NCBI RefSeq assembly: GCF_024648825.1
Contig: NZ_JANBBE010000008.1
Location: 186,001-250,000 of the forward strand
Direction: 5' to 3'
Length of the DNA: 64,000 bases
Origin: Lentzea californiensis
GTDB taxonomy: Bacteria > Actinomycetota > Actinomycetes > Mycobacteriales > Pseudonocardiaceae
A model generated the notes under the pieces. That model made no database searches. It saw only the letters and a program-made list of their open reading frames with translations, and was not told the origin of the DNA. A program made the translations under genes and the position numbers. The first letter of the stretch is position 1, and every line of letters starts with the position of its first letter. This document shows positions 44,360 through 53,194 of this stretch, piece after piece.

Positions 44360-46105
44360 ATGGCCTTCTCCGTCCAGATGCCCGCACTCGGTGAGAGCGT
44401 CACCGAGGGCACGGTCACCCGGTGGTTGAAGCAAGAAGGCGACCGGGTCGAGGTGGACGAGCCGTTGCTCGAGGTGTCCACCGACAAGGTCGACACCGAG
44501 ATCCCGTCCCCGGCGGCCGGCGTCCTGCAGAAGATCGTCGCGCAGGAGGACGACACCGTCGAGGTCGGCGGTGAGCTCGCGGTCATCGGTGACGGCGACG
44601 CCGCACCGTCCGAGCCCGCGCCCGCCCCGGCCCAGGAGTCCGCTCCCGAGCCGCAGCAGACGCAGCCTTCCGCGCAGCCGTCCGAGGAGGCTCAGGAAGC
44701 TCCGGCTCCCGAGGCCCCCGCCCAGTCCGGCGGCTCGGCCGAGGGCACCGACGTCACGATGCCCGCACTCGGCGAGTCCGTCACCGAGGGCACCGTCACC
44801 CGCTGGCTCAAGCAGGTCGGCGACAGCGTCGAGGTCGACGAGCCGCTGCTCGAGGTGTCCACCGACAAGGTCGACACGGAGATCCCGTCGCCGGTCGCGG
44901 GCACGCTGCTCGAGATCAGCGCCGGTGAGGACGAGACCGTCGAGGTCGGCGGCAAGCTCGCCGTCATCGGTTCGGGCAGCGCGGCTCCGGCCGCCGCTCC
45001 CGCGCAGGAGTCCAAGCCCGAGCCGAAGCAGGAGTCCGCCCCGGCCCCGGCTCCGAAGCAGGAGTCCGCACCTGCTCCGCAGCAGGCCGCCCCCGCGCAG
45101 CAGGCGGCTCCGGCCGCTCCGGCTCCGCAGGCCGCGCAGTCCACTTCGGACGACGCGAACGGCGCGCCGTACGTCACCCCGCTCGTGCGCAAGCTCGCGT
45201 CGGAGAACGGCATCGACCTGGGCTCGCTCAAGGGCACCGGCGTCGGTGGCCGCATCCGCAAGCAGGACGTGCTGGCCGCCGTCGAGGCCAAGAAGGCCCC
45301 GGCTCCCGCGCCCGCCGCCGCTGCTCCGGCCGCCGCTCCCGCCTCGCGCACCTCGGCTCCGGCCGCGGTCGACAACTCGGGCAAGCGCGGCACCGTGCAG
45401 AAGCTCCCGCGCCTGCGTCAGATCGTCGCGCAGCGCACGCGTGAGTCGCTGCAGGGCTCGGCCCAGCTCACCCAGGTGTTCGAGGTCGACGTGACCAAGA
45501 TCGCCCGGCTGCGCAACCAGGCCAAGAAGGCGTTCGAGGCTCGCGAGGGCGCGAAGCTCACGTTCCTGCCGTTCTTCGCCAAGGCCGCCATCGAGGCCCT
45601 CAAGGCCCACCCGGTGCTCAACGCGTCGATCGACGAGGAGCGCAAGGAGGTCACCTACCACGGTGCCGAGCACCTCGGTCTGGCGATCGACACGGAGCGC
45701 GGCCTGCTCAACGCCGTGATCCACAACGCCGGTGACCTGAACCTGTCGGGCATCGCCCACAAGATCGGTGACCTGGCGGCGCGCGCCCGCTCGAACAAGC
45801 TCACGCCCGACGAGCTCGCCGGCGGCACGTTCTCGCTGACCAACCTCGGCAGCAACGGCGCGCTCTTCGACACCCCGATCATCCAGCAGCCGCAGGTCGG
45901 CATCCTGGGCGTCGGCGTCGTCAAGAAGCGCGCGGTCGTCCTGACCGACGAGGACGGCAACGACACCATCGCGATCCGCTCGATGATGTACCTCGCGCTC
46001 ACCTACGACCACCGCCTGGTCGACGGTGCCGACGCGGGCCGCTTCCTCACGACGGTCAAGAACCGTCTCGAGGAGGGCGCGTTCGAGGCCGACCTCGGTC
46101 TCTGA
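44360..46105 (+). CDS. 2-oxoacid dehydrogenase E2 (dihydrolipoyl acyltransferase)
   Basis: 581 residues with two tandem lipoyl domains (residues about 1-80 and 128-205), each with a lipoylated lysine in STDKVDTEIPSP (Lys 43 and near 170). Proline/alanine/glutamate-rich linkers follow, then a peripheral-subunit-binding domain (about 270-305) and the catalytic acyltransferase domain ending in YDHRLVDGADAGRFL with the essential His and Asp. In actinobacteria this DlaT/SucB-type protein serves pyruvate and possibly 2-oxoglutarate dehydrogenase; the E1 genes are elsewhere. lipB downstream can provide its cofactor. Confidence 0.93.
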   Translation: MAFSVQMPALGESVTEGTVTRWLKQEGDRVEVDEPLLEVSTDKVDTEIPSPAAGVLQKIVAQEDDTVEVGGELAVIGDGDAAPSEPAPAPAQESAPEPQQTQPSAQPSEEAQEAPAPEAPAQSGGSAEGTDVTMPALGESVTEGTVTRWLKQVGDSVEVDEPLLEVSTDKVDTEIPSPVAGTLLEISAGEDETVEVGGKLAVIGSGSAAPAAAPAQESKPEPKQESAPAPAPKQESAPAPQQAAPAQQAAPAAPAPQAAQSTSDDANGAPYVTPLVRKLASENGIDLGSLKGTGVGGRIRKQDVLAAVEAKKAPAPAPAAAAPAAAPASRTSAPAAVDNSGKRGTVQKLPRLRQIVAQRTRESLQGSAQLTQVFEVDVTKIARLRNQAKKAFEAREGAKLTFLPFFAKAAIEALKAHPVLNASIDEERKEVTYHGAEHLGLAIDTERGLLNAVIHNAGDLNLSGIAHKIGDLAARARSNKLTPDELAGGTFSLTNLGSNGALFDTPIIQQPQVGILGVGVVKKRAVVLTDEDGNDTIAIRSMMYLALTYDHRLVDGADAGRFLTTVKNRLEEGAFEADLGL

Positions 46106-46160
46106 ACGCCTGAGCGGTGCTGATCTCCGGCACATCGGAGATCAGCGGAACGTATGACCT

Positions 46161-46192
46161 GAAGGCCACCCCGGTTTGCCGGGGTGGCCTTC
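46161..46192 (+). terminator. Terminator after the E2 gene
   Basis: Perfect 14-bp stem (GAAGGCCACCCCGG, 46161-46174 with 46179-46192) with a TTTG loop, 55 bases after the E2 stop. Confidence 0.85.
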
Positions 46193-46261
46193 GGCACATC
46201 CTGGGTCGGATGTACCGGGAGTGGCTGTGCACGCGGTGCGTGAGTGGGGAACGATCTATCT

Positions 46262-47152
46262 ATGCGAGTCGTCATCGCGGGATCGTCGGGCTTGATCGGA
46301 ACGAGCCTGGTGGCGTCCATGCGCGCCGCCGGCCACGAGGTGCTGCGGCTGGTGCGCCGCAAATCCGCCGCGCCCGACGAACGCGGCTGGGACCCGTACG
46401 CCGGACGCATCGACGACGGAACGTTCGAGGGCGCCGACGCCGTCATCAACCTGTGCGGTGCGGGCATCGCCGACAAGCGGTGGGACGACGCGCGCAAGCA
46501 GGTGCTGCACGACAGCCGGGTCGTGCCGGCCGAGGTGCTGTCGGCGGCCTGCGTCGAGCACGGGGTGCCGGCGCTGGTCAGCTCGTCGGGCGCTCATTTC
46601 TACGGCGACACCGCGTCGCGCCTCGTGGACGAGGAGGCGCCGGGCGGCCACACCTTCATGTCACGGCTGACCCAGGACTGGGAGGCGGCGACGTCCGCGG
46701 CGCAGGCGGGCGGCGTGCGGGTCGTGCTCATGCGCACCGCTGTCGTCATCTCTCCGTCGGGCGGTGTGTTCGGCCGGTTGAAGCCGGTGTTCCAGTTCTT
46801 CCTCGGCGGCAAGCTCGGCAGCGGTGAGCAGTACTTCCCGTGGGTGTCGCTGGACGACGTCGTGTCCGCCTACCGGTTCGTCGTCGAGCACGAGGAGGTC
46901 AGCGGGCCGGTGAACGTCGCGGGCCCGGCTCCGGTGACGAACGCCGAGTTCACCAAGGCCGTCGCGACGGCCCTGAGCCGGCCGGCGCCGTGGACGGTGC
47001 CGGCGTTCGCGCTCAAGACGTTGCTCGGCGGTGAGATGGCGCAGGAACTGCTGCTCAGCGGTCCGGGCCTGACGCCGAAGGTGCTGGAGCGGCACGGGTT
47101 CCACTTCCTGCACCCCACGCTGCCGGCGGCCCTGAACGCGGCGGTCGCATGA
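46262..47152 (+). CDS. TIGR01777 family epimerase/oxidoreductase
   Basis: 296 residues from ATG 46262. NAD(P)-binding start VVIAGSSGLIGTSLVASM and family motifs VINLCGAGIADKRW, SSSGAHFYGD and PWVSLDDVVSAY. It is an atypical short-chain dehydrogenase with C-terminal DUF1731 segment (HPTLPAALNAAV). Substrate unknown; in mycobacteria the gene (Rv2216) is between dlaT and lipB, as here. Its TGA overlaps the next start (ATGA). Confidence 0.88.
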   Translation: MRVVIAGSSGLIGTSLVASMRAAGHEVLRLVRRKSAAPDERGWDPYAGRIDDGTFEGADAVINLCGAGIADKRWDDARKQVLHDSRVVPAEVLSAACVEHGVPALVSSSGAHFYGDTASRLVDEEAPGGHTFMSRLTQDWEAATSAAQAGGVRVVLMRTAVVISPSGGVFGRLKPVFQFFLGGKLGSGEQYFPWVSLDDVVSAYRFVVEHEEVSGPVNVAGPAPVTNAEFTKAVATALSRPAPWTVPAFALKTLLGGEMAQELLLSGPGLTPKVLERHGFHFLHPTLPAALNAAVA

Positions 47153-47727
47153 CGCGTGCGGTGGCGGCGGCGCTGGTCATCTCGTGGGTCCTGCTGGGGC
47201 TCCCCGAGACGACGAGCCTCGACGTGTGGGTGCACGACGGGCTGCCGCGACCCGAGTGGCTGCGCGCGACGGCGTTCGTGGTGAGCCTGGTGCTCGGGCC
47301 GACGATCGGGTGGGCGTTCGCGGCGGTGCTGTTCGTGCTGGCCTGGCGGCGGCGCGACCCGCGGTTGTGGAAGGCGCTGGCATTGCACGCGCTGTGCTGC
47401 GCGACCTTGCTGACGCGGTTCCTGTTCGACCGCGTCCGGCCCGTCGAGTACCACCTGCCGAGCTATCCGAGCGGGCACACGGTGGCGGTCGCGTCGGTCG
47501 GTTTCACGATGGTCGTGCTGCTGAAGCGCGGTGTGCTGTGGGCGGTGCTCGCGGTGCTGGTGGCGGGGTTCGCGAGGATCGTCCTGCAGATGCACTGGGT
47601 CACCGACGTCATCGGTGCCGTGCTGGGTGTGACGGGCGTCGGACTCTTGGCGGCCATGCTCCTGGGGTTGGTAACGTCGGGTCGTGAACTCGTGCCGGAC
47701 CTCGTCAGACCCCGTCGTCATCCGTGA
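47149..47727 (+). CDS. PAP2-family membrane phosphatase
   Basis: 192 residues with five or six transmembrane segments. The PAP2 signature appears as RPVEYHLPSYPSGHTVAVA and a final HWVTDVIGAVLG, containing the catalytic His pair; the expected first motif (K-x6-RP) is present as RFLFDRVRP, with arginine in place of lysine. Likely removes phosphate from a lipid such as phosphatidate or undecaprenyl pyrophosphate on the outer membrane face. It is coupled to the epimerase upstream and overlaps lipB by 44 bases. Confidence 0.82.
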   Translation: MTRAVAAALVISWVLLGLPETTSLDVWVHDGLPRPEWLRATAFVVSLVLGPTIGWAFAAVLFVLAWRRRDPRLWKALALHALCCATLLTRFLFDRVRPVEYHLPSYPSGHTVAVASVGFTMVVLLKRGVLWAVLAVLVAGFARIVLQMHWVTDVIGAVLGVTGVGLLAAMLLGLVTSGRELVPDLVRPRRHP

Positions 47728-48412
47728 GCTGGGGCTCATCGACTACATGGCGGCGTGGGACCTCCAGAAGGAGATCGCGGAGGCGCGCGCGGGCGGCACC
47801 AGCCCGGACACCCTGCTGCTGCTCGAACACCCGCCCGTCTACACCTGCGGCCGGCGCACCCTCGACGAGGAGCGCCCGCGCGGTGGCGGCACCCCGGTCA
47901 TCGACGTCGACCGCGGTGGCAAGATCACCTGGCACGGCCCGGGCCAGCTGGTCGGCTACCCGATCGTCAAGCTCGCCGATCCGATCGACGTCGTGGAGTA
48001 CGTGCGGCGCGTCGAGCAGGGCCTGATCGACGTGTGCGACCGGCTCGGCGTGCACACCGGCCGGATCGAGGGCCGCAGCGGCGTGTGGCTGCCCGCCGAC
48101 GACCGGGGCCCGGAGCGCAAGGTCGCCGCCATCGGCATCCGAGTGCAGCGCGGCGTGACCATGCACGGCTTCGAGATCAACTGCAACGCGAGCCTCGACG
48201 CGTTCGGCGACATCATCCCCTGCGGGATCAAGGACGCGGGCGTCGCTTCCCTCTCGCACGAACTGGGCCGCGACGTCACCGTCGCCGAGGTCCTGCCGCT
48301 CGCCCGTGACGCTGTGCTCGCGGCCCTCGACGGAACGCTCCCCCTGACGGACCGCACTTTGGCCCGCACTGGCCCCGTCGCTCCGGGTATCACCTTCGCT
48401 AGCATTCCGTAG
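47684..48412 (+). CDS. lipB: Octanoyl-ACP:protein N-octanoyltransferase
   Basis: 242 residues from GTG 47684. Motifs RGGKITWHGPGQLVGYPI, KVAAIGIRVQRGVTMHGF (catalytic Lys) and FGDIIPCGIKDAGVASL (catalytic Cys) are those of LipB. It moves octanoyl groups from ACP to lipoyl domains such as the E2 in 44360-46105. The usual partner lipA is not found downstream; conserved gene order ends here. The start overlaps the PAP2 gene, so a later start cannot be excluded. Confidence 0.92.
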   Translation: MNSCRTSSDPVVIRELGLIDYMAAWDLQKEIAEARAGGTSPDTLLLLEHPPVYTCGRRTLDEERPRGGGTPVIDVDRGGKITWHGPGQLVGYPIVKLADPIDVVEYVRRVEQGLIDVCDRLGVHTGRIEGRSGVWLPADDRGPERKVAAIGIRVQRGVTMHGFEINCNASLDAFGDIIPCGIKDAGVASLSHELGRDVTVAEVLPLARDAVLAALDGTLPLTDRTLARTGPVAPGITFASIP

Positions 48413-48465
48413 CCCCGCGGCGGGACCAGCGGCGTCTCCCGGGGGAATTCGGAGGAGGGTGCGTC

Positions 48466-48960
48466 GTGAGGTTGTCCCGACGCCAGTTGTTCACGGCTGC
48501 CGGTGTAGCGGCGCTGGCAGGCGGAACGAGTTCGACCGGGCCGGTGGCGGCGGCCGCTCCCGTGCGGACGTGGAGCGGTGAGATCCAGGTCGGCGACTGG
48601 GAGCAGTACTACCTCGGCCTGGACGGCGGAGCGCACCAGAAGGCACTGAGCGCGCTGGGCATCGCCCATCGCGACGGCGTCCGTGCCGACGAGCAGTACC
48701 TGGCGGTGCCGGTCGAGTCCGTCCGGCGGGCCGCGCTGGAGTTCGGCGACCACGCGGCCGCCGACGTGCTGCGGGCCCGCTTCGACCTCGACTCCCCGTC
48801 GATGCTCGGACGCGGGTTGAAGCTGGTCCTCGGGCAGGACGGGCTGGAGGAGCGCTACTTCGACGAGCCCGGCCTCCAGCTGCGCTACATCGGATACCGG
48901 CGGCGGTTCGCGAACCACGTCCTGCCGATGCCGTCAGCAGTGCGCAAAGCGCTCGCCTGA
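48466..48960 (+). CDS. Tat-exported hypothetical protein
   Basis: 164 residues from GTG 48466, with a ggaggag site upstream. The N-terminus RLSRRQLFTAAGVAALAGG is a twin-arginine signal (SRRQLF), cleaved probably after VAAAAP. The mature part contains a conserved-looking WEQYYLGLDGGAHQKALSAL region and ends in a basic helix. No domain recognised. The Tat signal implies folding before export, perhaps with a cofactor. Confidence 0.7.
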   Translation: MRLSRRQLFTAAGVAALAGGTSSTGPVAAAAPVRTWSGEIQVGDWEQYYLGLDGGAHQKALSALGIAHRDGVRADEQYLAVPVESVRRAALEFGDHAAADVLRARFDLDSPSMLGRGLKLVLGQDGLEERYFDEPGLQLRYIGYRRRFANHVLPMPSAVRKALA

Positions 48961-48979
48961 TATCCGAGTACGCGACAGA

Positions 48980-49909
48980 TCAGAGCTGGGGTGCCACGTC
49001 CGACGCGATCTCGGTGATGTGGTCGAGGTCGGCCAGGTCCAGGGTCTGCAGGTAGACGCGCTGGACGCCGGTCGCCTCACGCCACGCGCCGATGCGGTCG
49101 GCGACCTCCGCCGGGGAGCCGGCCAGGCCGTTCTCCCTGAGTTCGGCGACCTCGCGGCCGATGGCGGCGGCACGGCGGGCGACGTCGGCGTCGGTGCGGC
49201 CGACGCACGCGACGAGCGCGACCGAGCGGGTGATCTCCTCCGGGTCGCGGCCGATCTCCTCGCACGCGGCGTCGACGCGGGCGAACTGCTCGACGGCGGC
49301 GTCGATGCCGACGAACGGCAGGTTGAACTCGGTGGCGTAGGACGCGGCCAGGGCAGGCGTGCGCTTGGCACCCATGCCGCCGATCAGCACCGGGACGCGC
49401 TCCTGCGCCGGCTTCGGCAGCGCGGGCGAGTCGGTGAGCGTGTAGTGCTTGCCCTCGAACGAGAAGGTGCCGCCGACCGGGGTCTCCCACAGGCCGGTGA
49501 TGATCGCGACCTGTTCCTCGTAGCGGTCGAAGCGCTCCCCCAGCGACGGGAACGGGATGCCGTACGCGTTGTGCTCGGCCTCGTACCACCCGGCGCCGAT
49601 GCCGAACTCCACGCGGCCGCCCGACATCTGGTCGACCTGGGCGACGCTGATGGCCAGCGGTCCGGGGTGGCGGAACGTCGCGGCGGTCATCAGCGTGCCC
49701 AGGCGGATCGTCGACGTGTCGCGGGCGAGCCCGGCGAACGTGATCCACGGGTCGGTCGGGCCGGGCAGTCCGTCGCCCGAGCCCATCTGGAGGTAGTGGT
49801 CGGAGCGGAAGAAGGCGCCGTAGCCGGCGTCCTCGGCCGTCCTGGCCACCCGGAGCAGGTCGTCGTAGCTCGCCCCCTGCTGGGGCTCGGTGAAGATGCG
49901 CAGTTCCAC
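48980..49909 (-). CDS. LLM-class F420-dependent oxidoreductase
   Basis: 309 residues from GTG 49909. It has the luciferase-like TIM barrel: RIFTEPQQGASYDDLLRVAR, FRSDHYLQMG, GRVEFGIGAGWYEAEH and PVLIGGMGAKRT. Family members use F420H2 (or FMN) as hydride donor. It ends the leftward operon ABM - CoA-transferase - LLM, with a 10-base gap. The substrate is unknown; a tailoring role in the neighbouring PKS pathway is possible. Confidence 0.85.
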   Translation of the reverse strand: MELRIFTEPQQGASYDDLLRVARTAEDAGYGAFFRSDHYLQMGSGDGLPGPTDPWITFAGLARDTSTIRLGTLMTAATFRHPGPLAISVAQVDQMSGGRVEFGIGAGWYEAEHNAYGIPFPSLGERFDRYEEQVAIITGLWETPVGGTFSFEGKHYTLTDSPALPKPAQERVPVLIGGMGAKRTPALAASYATEFNLPFVGIDAAVEQFARVDAACEEIGRDPEEITRSVALVACVGRTDADVARRAAAIGREVAELRENGLAGSPAEVADRIGAWREATGVQRVYLQTLDLADLDHITEIASDVAPQL

Positions 49910-49919
49910 GAACCTGAAT

Positions 49920-50915
49920 CTAGTCCGAGGAAAAGCGTGGTGCAGGAACGGCTGCCCCTTCGGTGGTGAACACGCCGCGGGCGACCAGGTGCGGATGTGA
50001 GGCCGCCTCCTCCAAACTCAGCACCGGGGTCACACAGGCGTCGGACGAGGCGAACACCTCCGACCACTCGTCGCGCGTGCGGGTCAGGAACGCCTCGGCG
50101 AACGTCTTGCGCAGCAACGGCCAGGAGTCGCGGTCCATCTGCTCGGGCAGGTCCGCGGCGGTCAGCCCCAGTCCGGCCAGCAGCAGGGCGTAGAACTGCG
50201 GCTCCAGCGACCCGACGGCGACGGACCCGCCGTCCGCGCACTCGTAGATCGAGTAGAACGGGCACCCGCCGTCGAGCAGGTTCGAGTCCGGCGCGTCCTC
50301 CCACACCGACTGCGCCTTCATCGACCAGATCATCTGCGCGAGCGACGCCACGCCGTCGACGATCGCCGCGTCGACGACCTGGCCGAGGCCGGTGCGCTGC
50401 CGCTCCCACAGCGCCGCCAGCACGCCCAGCACCAGGTAGAGCGAGCCGCCGCCGAAGTCGCCGACCAGGTTCAGCGGCGGCTTGCCGATCGCGTGCAGCA
50501 CGCCGGTGACCGACAGGTAGTTGATGTCGTGCCCGGCGCGCTGGGCCAGTGGGCCGTCCTGGCCCCACCCGGTCATCCGCGCGTAGATCAGGCCGGGGTT
50601 GACGGCCAGGCAGTCGGACGGCCCGAGGCCGAGCCGTTCCAGCACACCGGGGCGGAAGCCCTCGATCACCACGTCGGCCGACGAGATCAGCGCCAGCACC
50701 GCGGCCCTGCCGTCCGCGGACTTCAGGTCGGCGGACACCGAACGCCTGCCGCGCAACAGGAAGTCGCGGGAGGCGTCCGGCACCACGGACAGCCCGCCGG
50801 ACGGGCGTTCGACGCGCACGACCTCCGCGCCGAGGTCCGCCAGCAGCATCGCGCCGTGCGGCCCGGGACCGATGCCGCCGAACTCGACGACCTTCAGCCC
50901 GTCCAGAGGCCCCAT
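49920..50915 (-). CDS. CaiB/BaiF family CoA-transferase / acyl-CoA racemase
   Basis: 331 residues from ATG 50915. The start GPLDGLKVVEFGGIGPGPHG, AEVVRVERPSGG, LRGRRSVSADLKSADGR and GFRPGVLERLGLGP are class III CoA-transferase signatures, closest in style to alpha-methylacyl-CoA racemase. It would move CoA between acyl groups or epimerise alpha-methyl acyl-CoA. ATG overlaps the TGA of the ABM gene (TGATG). Slightly shorter than the roughly 360-400-residue norm, the shortfall being at the C-terminus. Confidence 0.82.
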   Translation of the reverse strand: MGPLDGLKVVEFGGIGPGPHGAMLLADLGAEVVRVERPSGGLSVVPDASRDFLLRGRRSVSADLKSADGRAAVLALISSADVVIEGFRPGVLERLGLGPSDCLAVNPGLIYARMTGWGQDGPLAQRAGHDINYLSVTGVLHAIGKPPLNLVGDFGGGSLYLVLGVLAALWERQRTGLGQVVDAAIVDGVASLAQMIWSMKAQSVWEDAPDSNLLDGGCPFYSIYECADGGSVAVGSLEPQFYALLLAGLGLTAADLPEQMDRDSWPLLRKTFAEAFLTRTRDEWSEVFASSDACVTPVLSLEEAASHPHLVARGVFTTEGAAVPAPRFSSD

Positions 50916-51217
50916 CAGGCTTCTGCGGAGGCTTCGAACGACAGGCGCGGGGTGAAGATCGCGCCCGTGGACTCGGCCAGGCCGCGCATGGCCTTGGCGT
51001 GGTTGCCGAAGTCCGGGTGGGCCAGGGCCGCGCGCAGGGCGTCGGCGCTCTCCCACAGCGCGATGTTGATGTACGACGCCGGGTCGTCCAACTGCCGCGA
51101 GAGCGTGTACTGGATCAGGCCCGGCTGCTCGCGCAGGAAGGCGGCCGTCTCGTCGAAGGCCTTCTCGAACTCCTCGGGGTCACCGGTGAGCGTGAAGCGG
51201 TTCAGGAAGGTGATCAT
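50915..51217 (-). CDS. ABM-fold protein (antibiotic biosynthesis monooxygenase-like)
   Basis: 100 residues from ATG 51217 with a gaggag site 8 bases upstream. The dimeric ferredoxin-like fold pattern ITFLNRFTLTGDPEEFEKAF, REQPGLIQYTLSRQL and YINIALWESADALRAAL fits the ABM/Dabb family, which includes cofactor-free oxygenases of aromatic polyketide pathways (ActVA-ORF6, TcmH). It is translationally coupled to the CoA-transferase. Neighbourhood to the PKS makes a polyketide oxidation role attractive, but ABM proteins also serve elsewhere. Confidence 0.72.
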   Translation of the reverse strand: MITFLNRFTLTGDPEEFEKAFDETAAFLREQPGLIQYTLSRQLDDPASYINIALWESADALRAALAHPDFGNHAKAMRGLAESTGAIFTPRLSFEASAEA

Positions 51218-51309
51218 GAGAAAGCTCCTCAAAACGGTGTCAGACTGGGGAAAACTCTGCCCACCGCCTCTTGAGACGTGCTCAAGGAACGCCCGCCAAG
51301 CTTTTCCGC

Positions 51310-52086
51310 ATGCGCATCATCGATCTGTCTTCCCACATTGACGCATCCGCGTACGAAGCGGACCCGGTGACGCACGAGGTGCTCACGGCCGCCCAGGGTG
51401 CCGAACACATGGCCGAGCAGCTCAAGGCGCGGCTCGGCATCGAGTTCGACGTCTCCGTGCTGCGGGACTCCGAGTTCCTCACGCTGGACCGCATCAGCCT
51501 CACCTCCCACACCGGAACGCACGTCGACGCGCCGTCCCACTACGGCTCGAAGACCACGTACGGCAACGGAATCCCCCGCCACATCGACGAGATGCCGCTG
51601 GAGTGGTTCCACAACCCCGGCGTGAAGCTCGACGTCCGAGGCCACGGCACCGGCGTCATCGGCGTGGAGGTGCTGGAGAAGGAGTTCGCCCGCATCGGCT
51701 ACACGCCGAAGCCGATGGACATCGTCATCCTCGACACCGGTGCCGCCGAGCACGCGGGCACCCAGACCTACTTCACCGACTACACCGGACTCGACGGTCC
51801 CGCCACGAACTTCCTGCTGGACCTCGGGGTCAAGGTGATCGCCACGGACGCGTTCAGCCTCGACGCGCCGTTCCCGGACATCGTCAAGCGCTACCTGGCG
51901 ACCAAGGACGAGAGCGTGCTGTGGCCCGCGCACTTCGCCGGCCGCGACCGCGAGTACTGCCAGATCGAGCGCCTGGCGAACCTGGACGCGTTGCCGGACT
52001 TCGGGTTCACCGTCGTCGCGTTCCCGGTCAAGATCAAGGGCGCCGGCGCGGGCTGGACGAGGGCCGTCGCCCTGCTCGACGACTAG
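51310..52086 (+). CDS. Cyclase family protein (PF04199 metal-dependent hydrolase)
   Basis: 258 residues from ATG 51310. Begins RIIDLSSHIDASAYEADP and has the metal motif HTGTHVDAPSHYG, then DTGAAEHAG and an acidic end. The family includes kynurenine formamidase-like hydrolases and proteins named 'putative cyclase' from antibiotic pathways. Its role here is undecided between arylformamidase-type hydrolysis and polyketide tailoring. It is divergent from the ABM operon and precedes the convergent PKS operon end. Confidence 0.78.
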   Translation: MRIIDLSSHIDASAYEADPVTHEVLTAAQGAEHMAEQLKARLGIEFDVSVLRDSEFLTLDRISLTSHTGTHVDAPSHYGSKTTYGNGIPRHIDEMPLEWFHNPGVKLDVRGHGTGVIGVEVLEKEFARIGYTPKPMDIVILDTGAAEHAGTQTYFTDYTGLDGPATNFLLDLGVKVIATDAFSLDAPFPDIVKRYLATKDESVLWPAHFAGRDREYCQIERLANLDALPDFGFTVVAFPVKIKGAGAGWTRAVALLDD

Positions 52087-52128
52087 TGCTCAAGTGAGAG
52101 CTGAATCACCGTACTTACCTTCGTAGGT

Positions 52129-52188
52129 ATGGAAAACAGCGATTGGCCACCGGAGAACGAAGACCACATCGTCCGCGGAATCGACTGA
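52129..52188 (+). CDS. Possible 19-residue peptide
   Basis: A 19-codon ATG ORF (start ENSDWPPENEDHIVRGID), acidic, between the cyclase-family gene and the terminator at 52197-52248. The bases around it are unusually AT-rich for this genome. No good ribosome site is visible (only taggt), so it is as likely to be chance as a real short peptide. Confidence 0.2.
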   Translation: MENSDWPPENEDHIVRGID

Positions 52189-52196
52189 GCACCGCC

Positions 52197-52248
52197 AAAG
52201 GGCCGCCCTTCCCCCAGGAGAGTTCAACTGGGAGAGGGCGGCCCTTTT
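52197..52248. terminator. Convergent terminator, PKS operon end
   Basis: Stem of about 21 bp with two mismatches (52197-52217 with 52228-52248), A-run left and TTTT right, so it can stop transcription in both directions; it is just after the malonyltransferase stop (52258) on the - strand. Confidence 0.8.
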
Positions 52249-52257
52249 ATGTCGCGG

Positions 52258-53175
52258 TCAGACCAGACGAGCGCGAGCGGCGTCGATGGTGTCCGAGGAG
52301 TCCAGCAACGGCAACACCTGCGACGCACCGGACCGCACGGCCTTGGTGCGGCGCGCGAACGACGTCAGGGTCTGGCCGGGTCCGGCCTCCACCAGCAGCA
52401 CGTCGTACATCGCCACGAGCTCGTTCAGCGCCGGTCCGAAGTAGACGGCGTCGGTCAGCTGCCGGGTCCAGAAACGCGCGGACAACGCGTCCTCAGGAGT
52501 CATCAGCTTGCCCGTGTAGCCCGAGTACAGCGGCATCTGCGGCGCCCGAGGAGAAGCACTCCACGACGCCAGTGCCTCGTCCACGGCGGGCTGCATCGCC
52601 GGGCTGTGGAACGGCGTCGACGCCGGCACCGTCACGACGATGTACTCGTCGGCCTCCAGCCGTGCCCGCACCCGTGACAGCGGCTCGTCGGACCCGGCCA
52701 GCATCGTCTGCCGGGCCGAGTTCACGGCGGCGATCGCGACGTCGCCTTCCAGGTACGGCAACAGATCGGCCTCGGAAGCCGCGGCGGCCAGCATGCCGCC
52801 GGACGGGATCGGCACGGCCGAGAGCACCCGGTCCCGCACCAGGGACACGGCTTCCTCCAGCGTGAACACGCCCGCCAGCGTCGCCGCGACGACCTCACCC
52901 GCGGAGTGCCCGATCAACGCGACGGGCTTGACGCCCCAGGACAGCACGGTGCGTCCCAGCGCGTAGTCGACCGCGAACAGCAACGGCTGCGCGCGGGACA
53001 CGTGGTCAATGTCGGCACCGGAGAGCCAGTCCTCGCACGCGACCGACCCGACCTCGCCGAACAGTTCGAACACCTCGTCGATCACCGAGGTGAACACGGC
53101 ATCCGTGCCGTACAGGGACGCCGCCATCCGCGGGTACTGCGATCCCTGACCCGGAAACATCAGTGCTACGTCCAC
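52258..53175 (-). CDS. ACP S-malonyltransferase of the PKS operon
   Basis: 305 residues from GTG 53175 (ggagg site 6 bases upstream). The FabD fold shows LMFPGQGSQYPRMA at the start, the catalytic ALIGHSAGEVVAATLAGV (Ser 91), and TPFHSPAM with the active-site His. The FHSP form suits malonyl rather than methylmalonyl transfer. Having a dedicated transferase inside a type II PKS operon is less common because most borrow the fatty-acid FabD. It is separated from KS-beta by a 67-base gap with a perfect hairpin. Confidence 0.88.
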   Translation of the reverse strand: MDVALMFPGQGSQYPRMAASLYGTDAVFTSVIDEVFELFGEVGSVACEDWLSGADIDHVSRAQPLLFAVDYALGRTVLSWGVKPVALIGHSAGEVVAATLAGVFTLEEAVSLVRDRVLSAVPIPSGGMLAAAASEADLLPYLEGDVAIAAVNSARQTMLAGSDEPLSRVRARLEADEYIVVTVPASTPFHSPAMQPAVDEALASWSASPRAPQMPLYSGYTGKLMTPEDALSARFWTRQLTDAVYFGPALNELVAMYDVLLVEAGPGQTLTSFARRTKAVRSGASQVLPLLDSSDTIDAARARLV

Positions 53176-53194
53176 AACACGCCTCCAGAAACGG

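Noticed and set aside
42980..46135. A 1051-codon - strand frame
   Set aside because: Antisense to lpd and the E2 gene; the repeats in it mirror the lipoyl-domain linkers.
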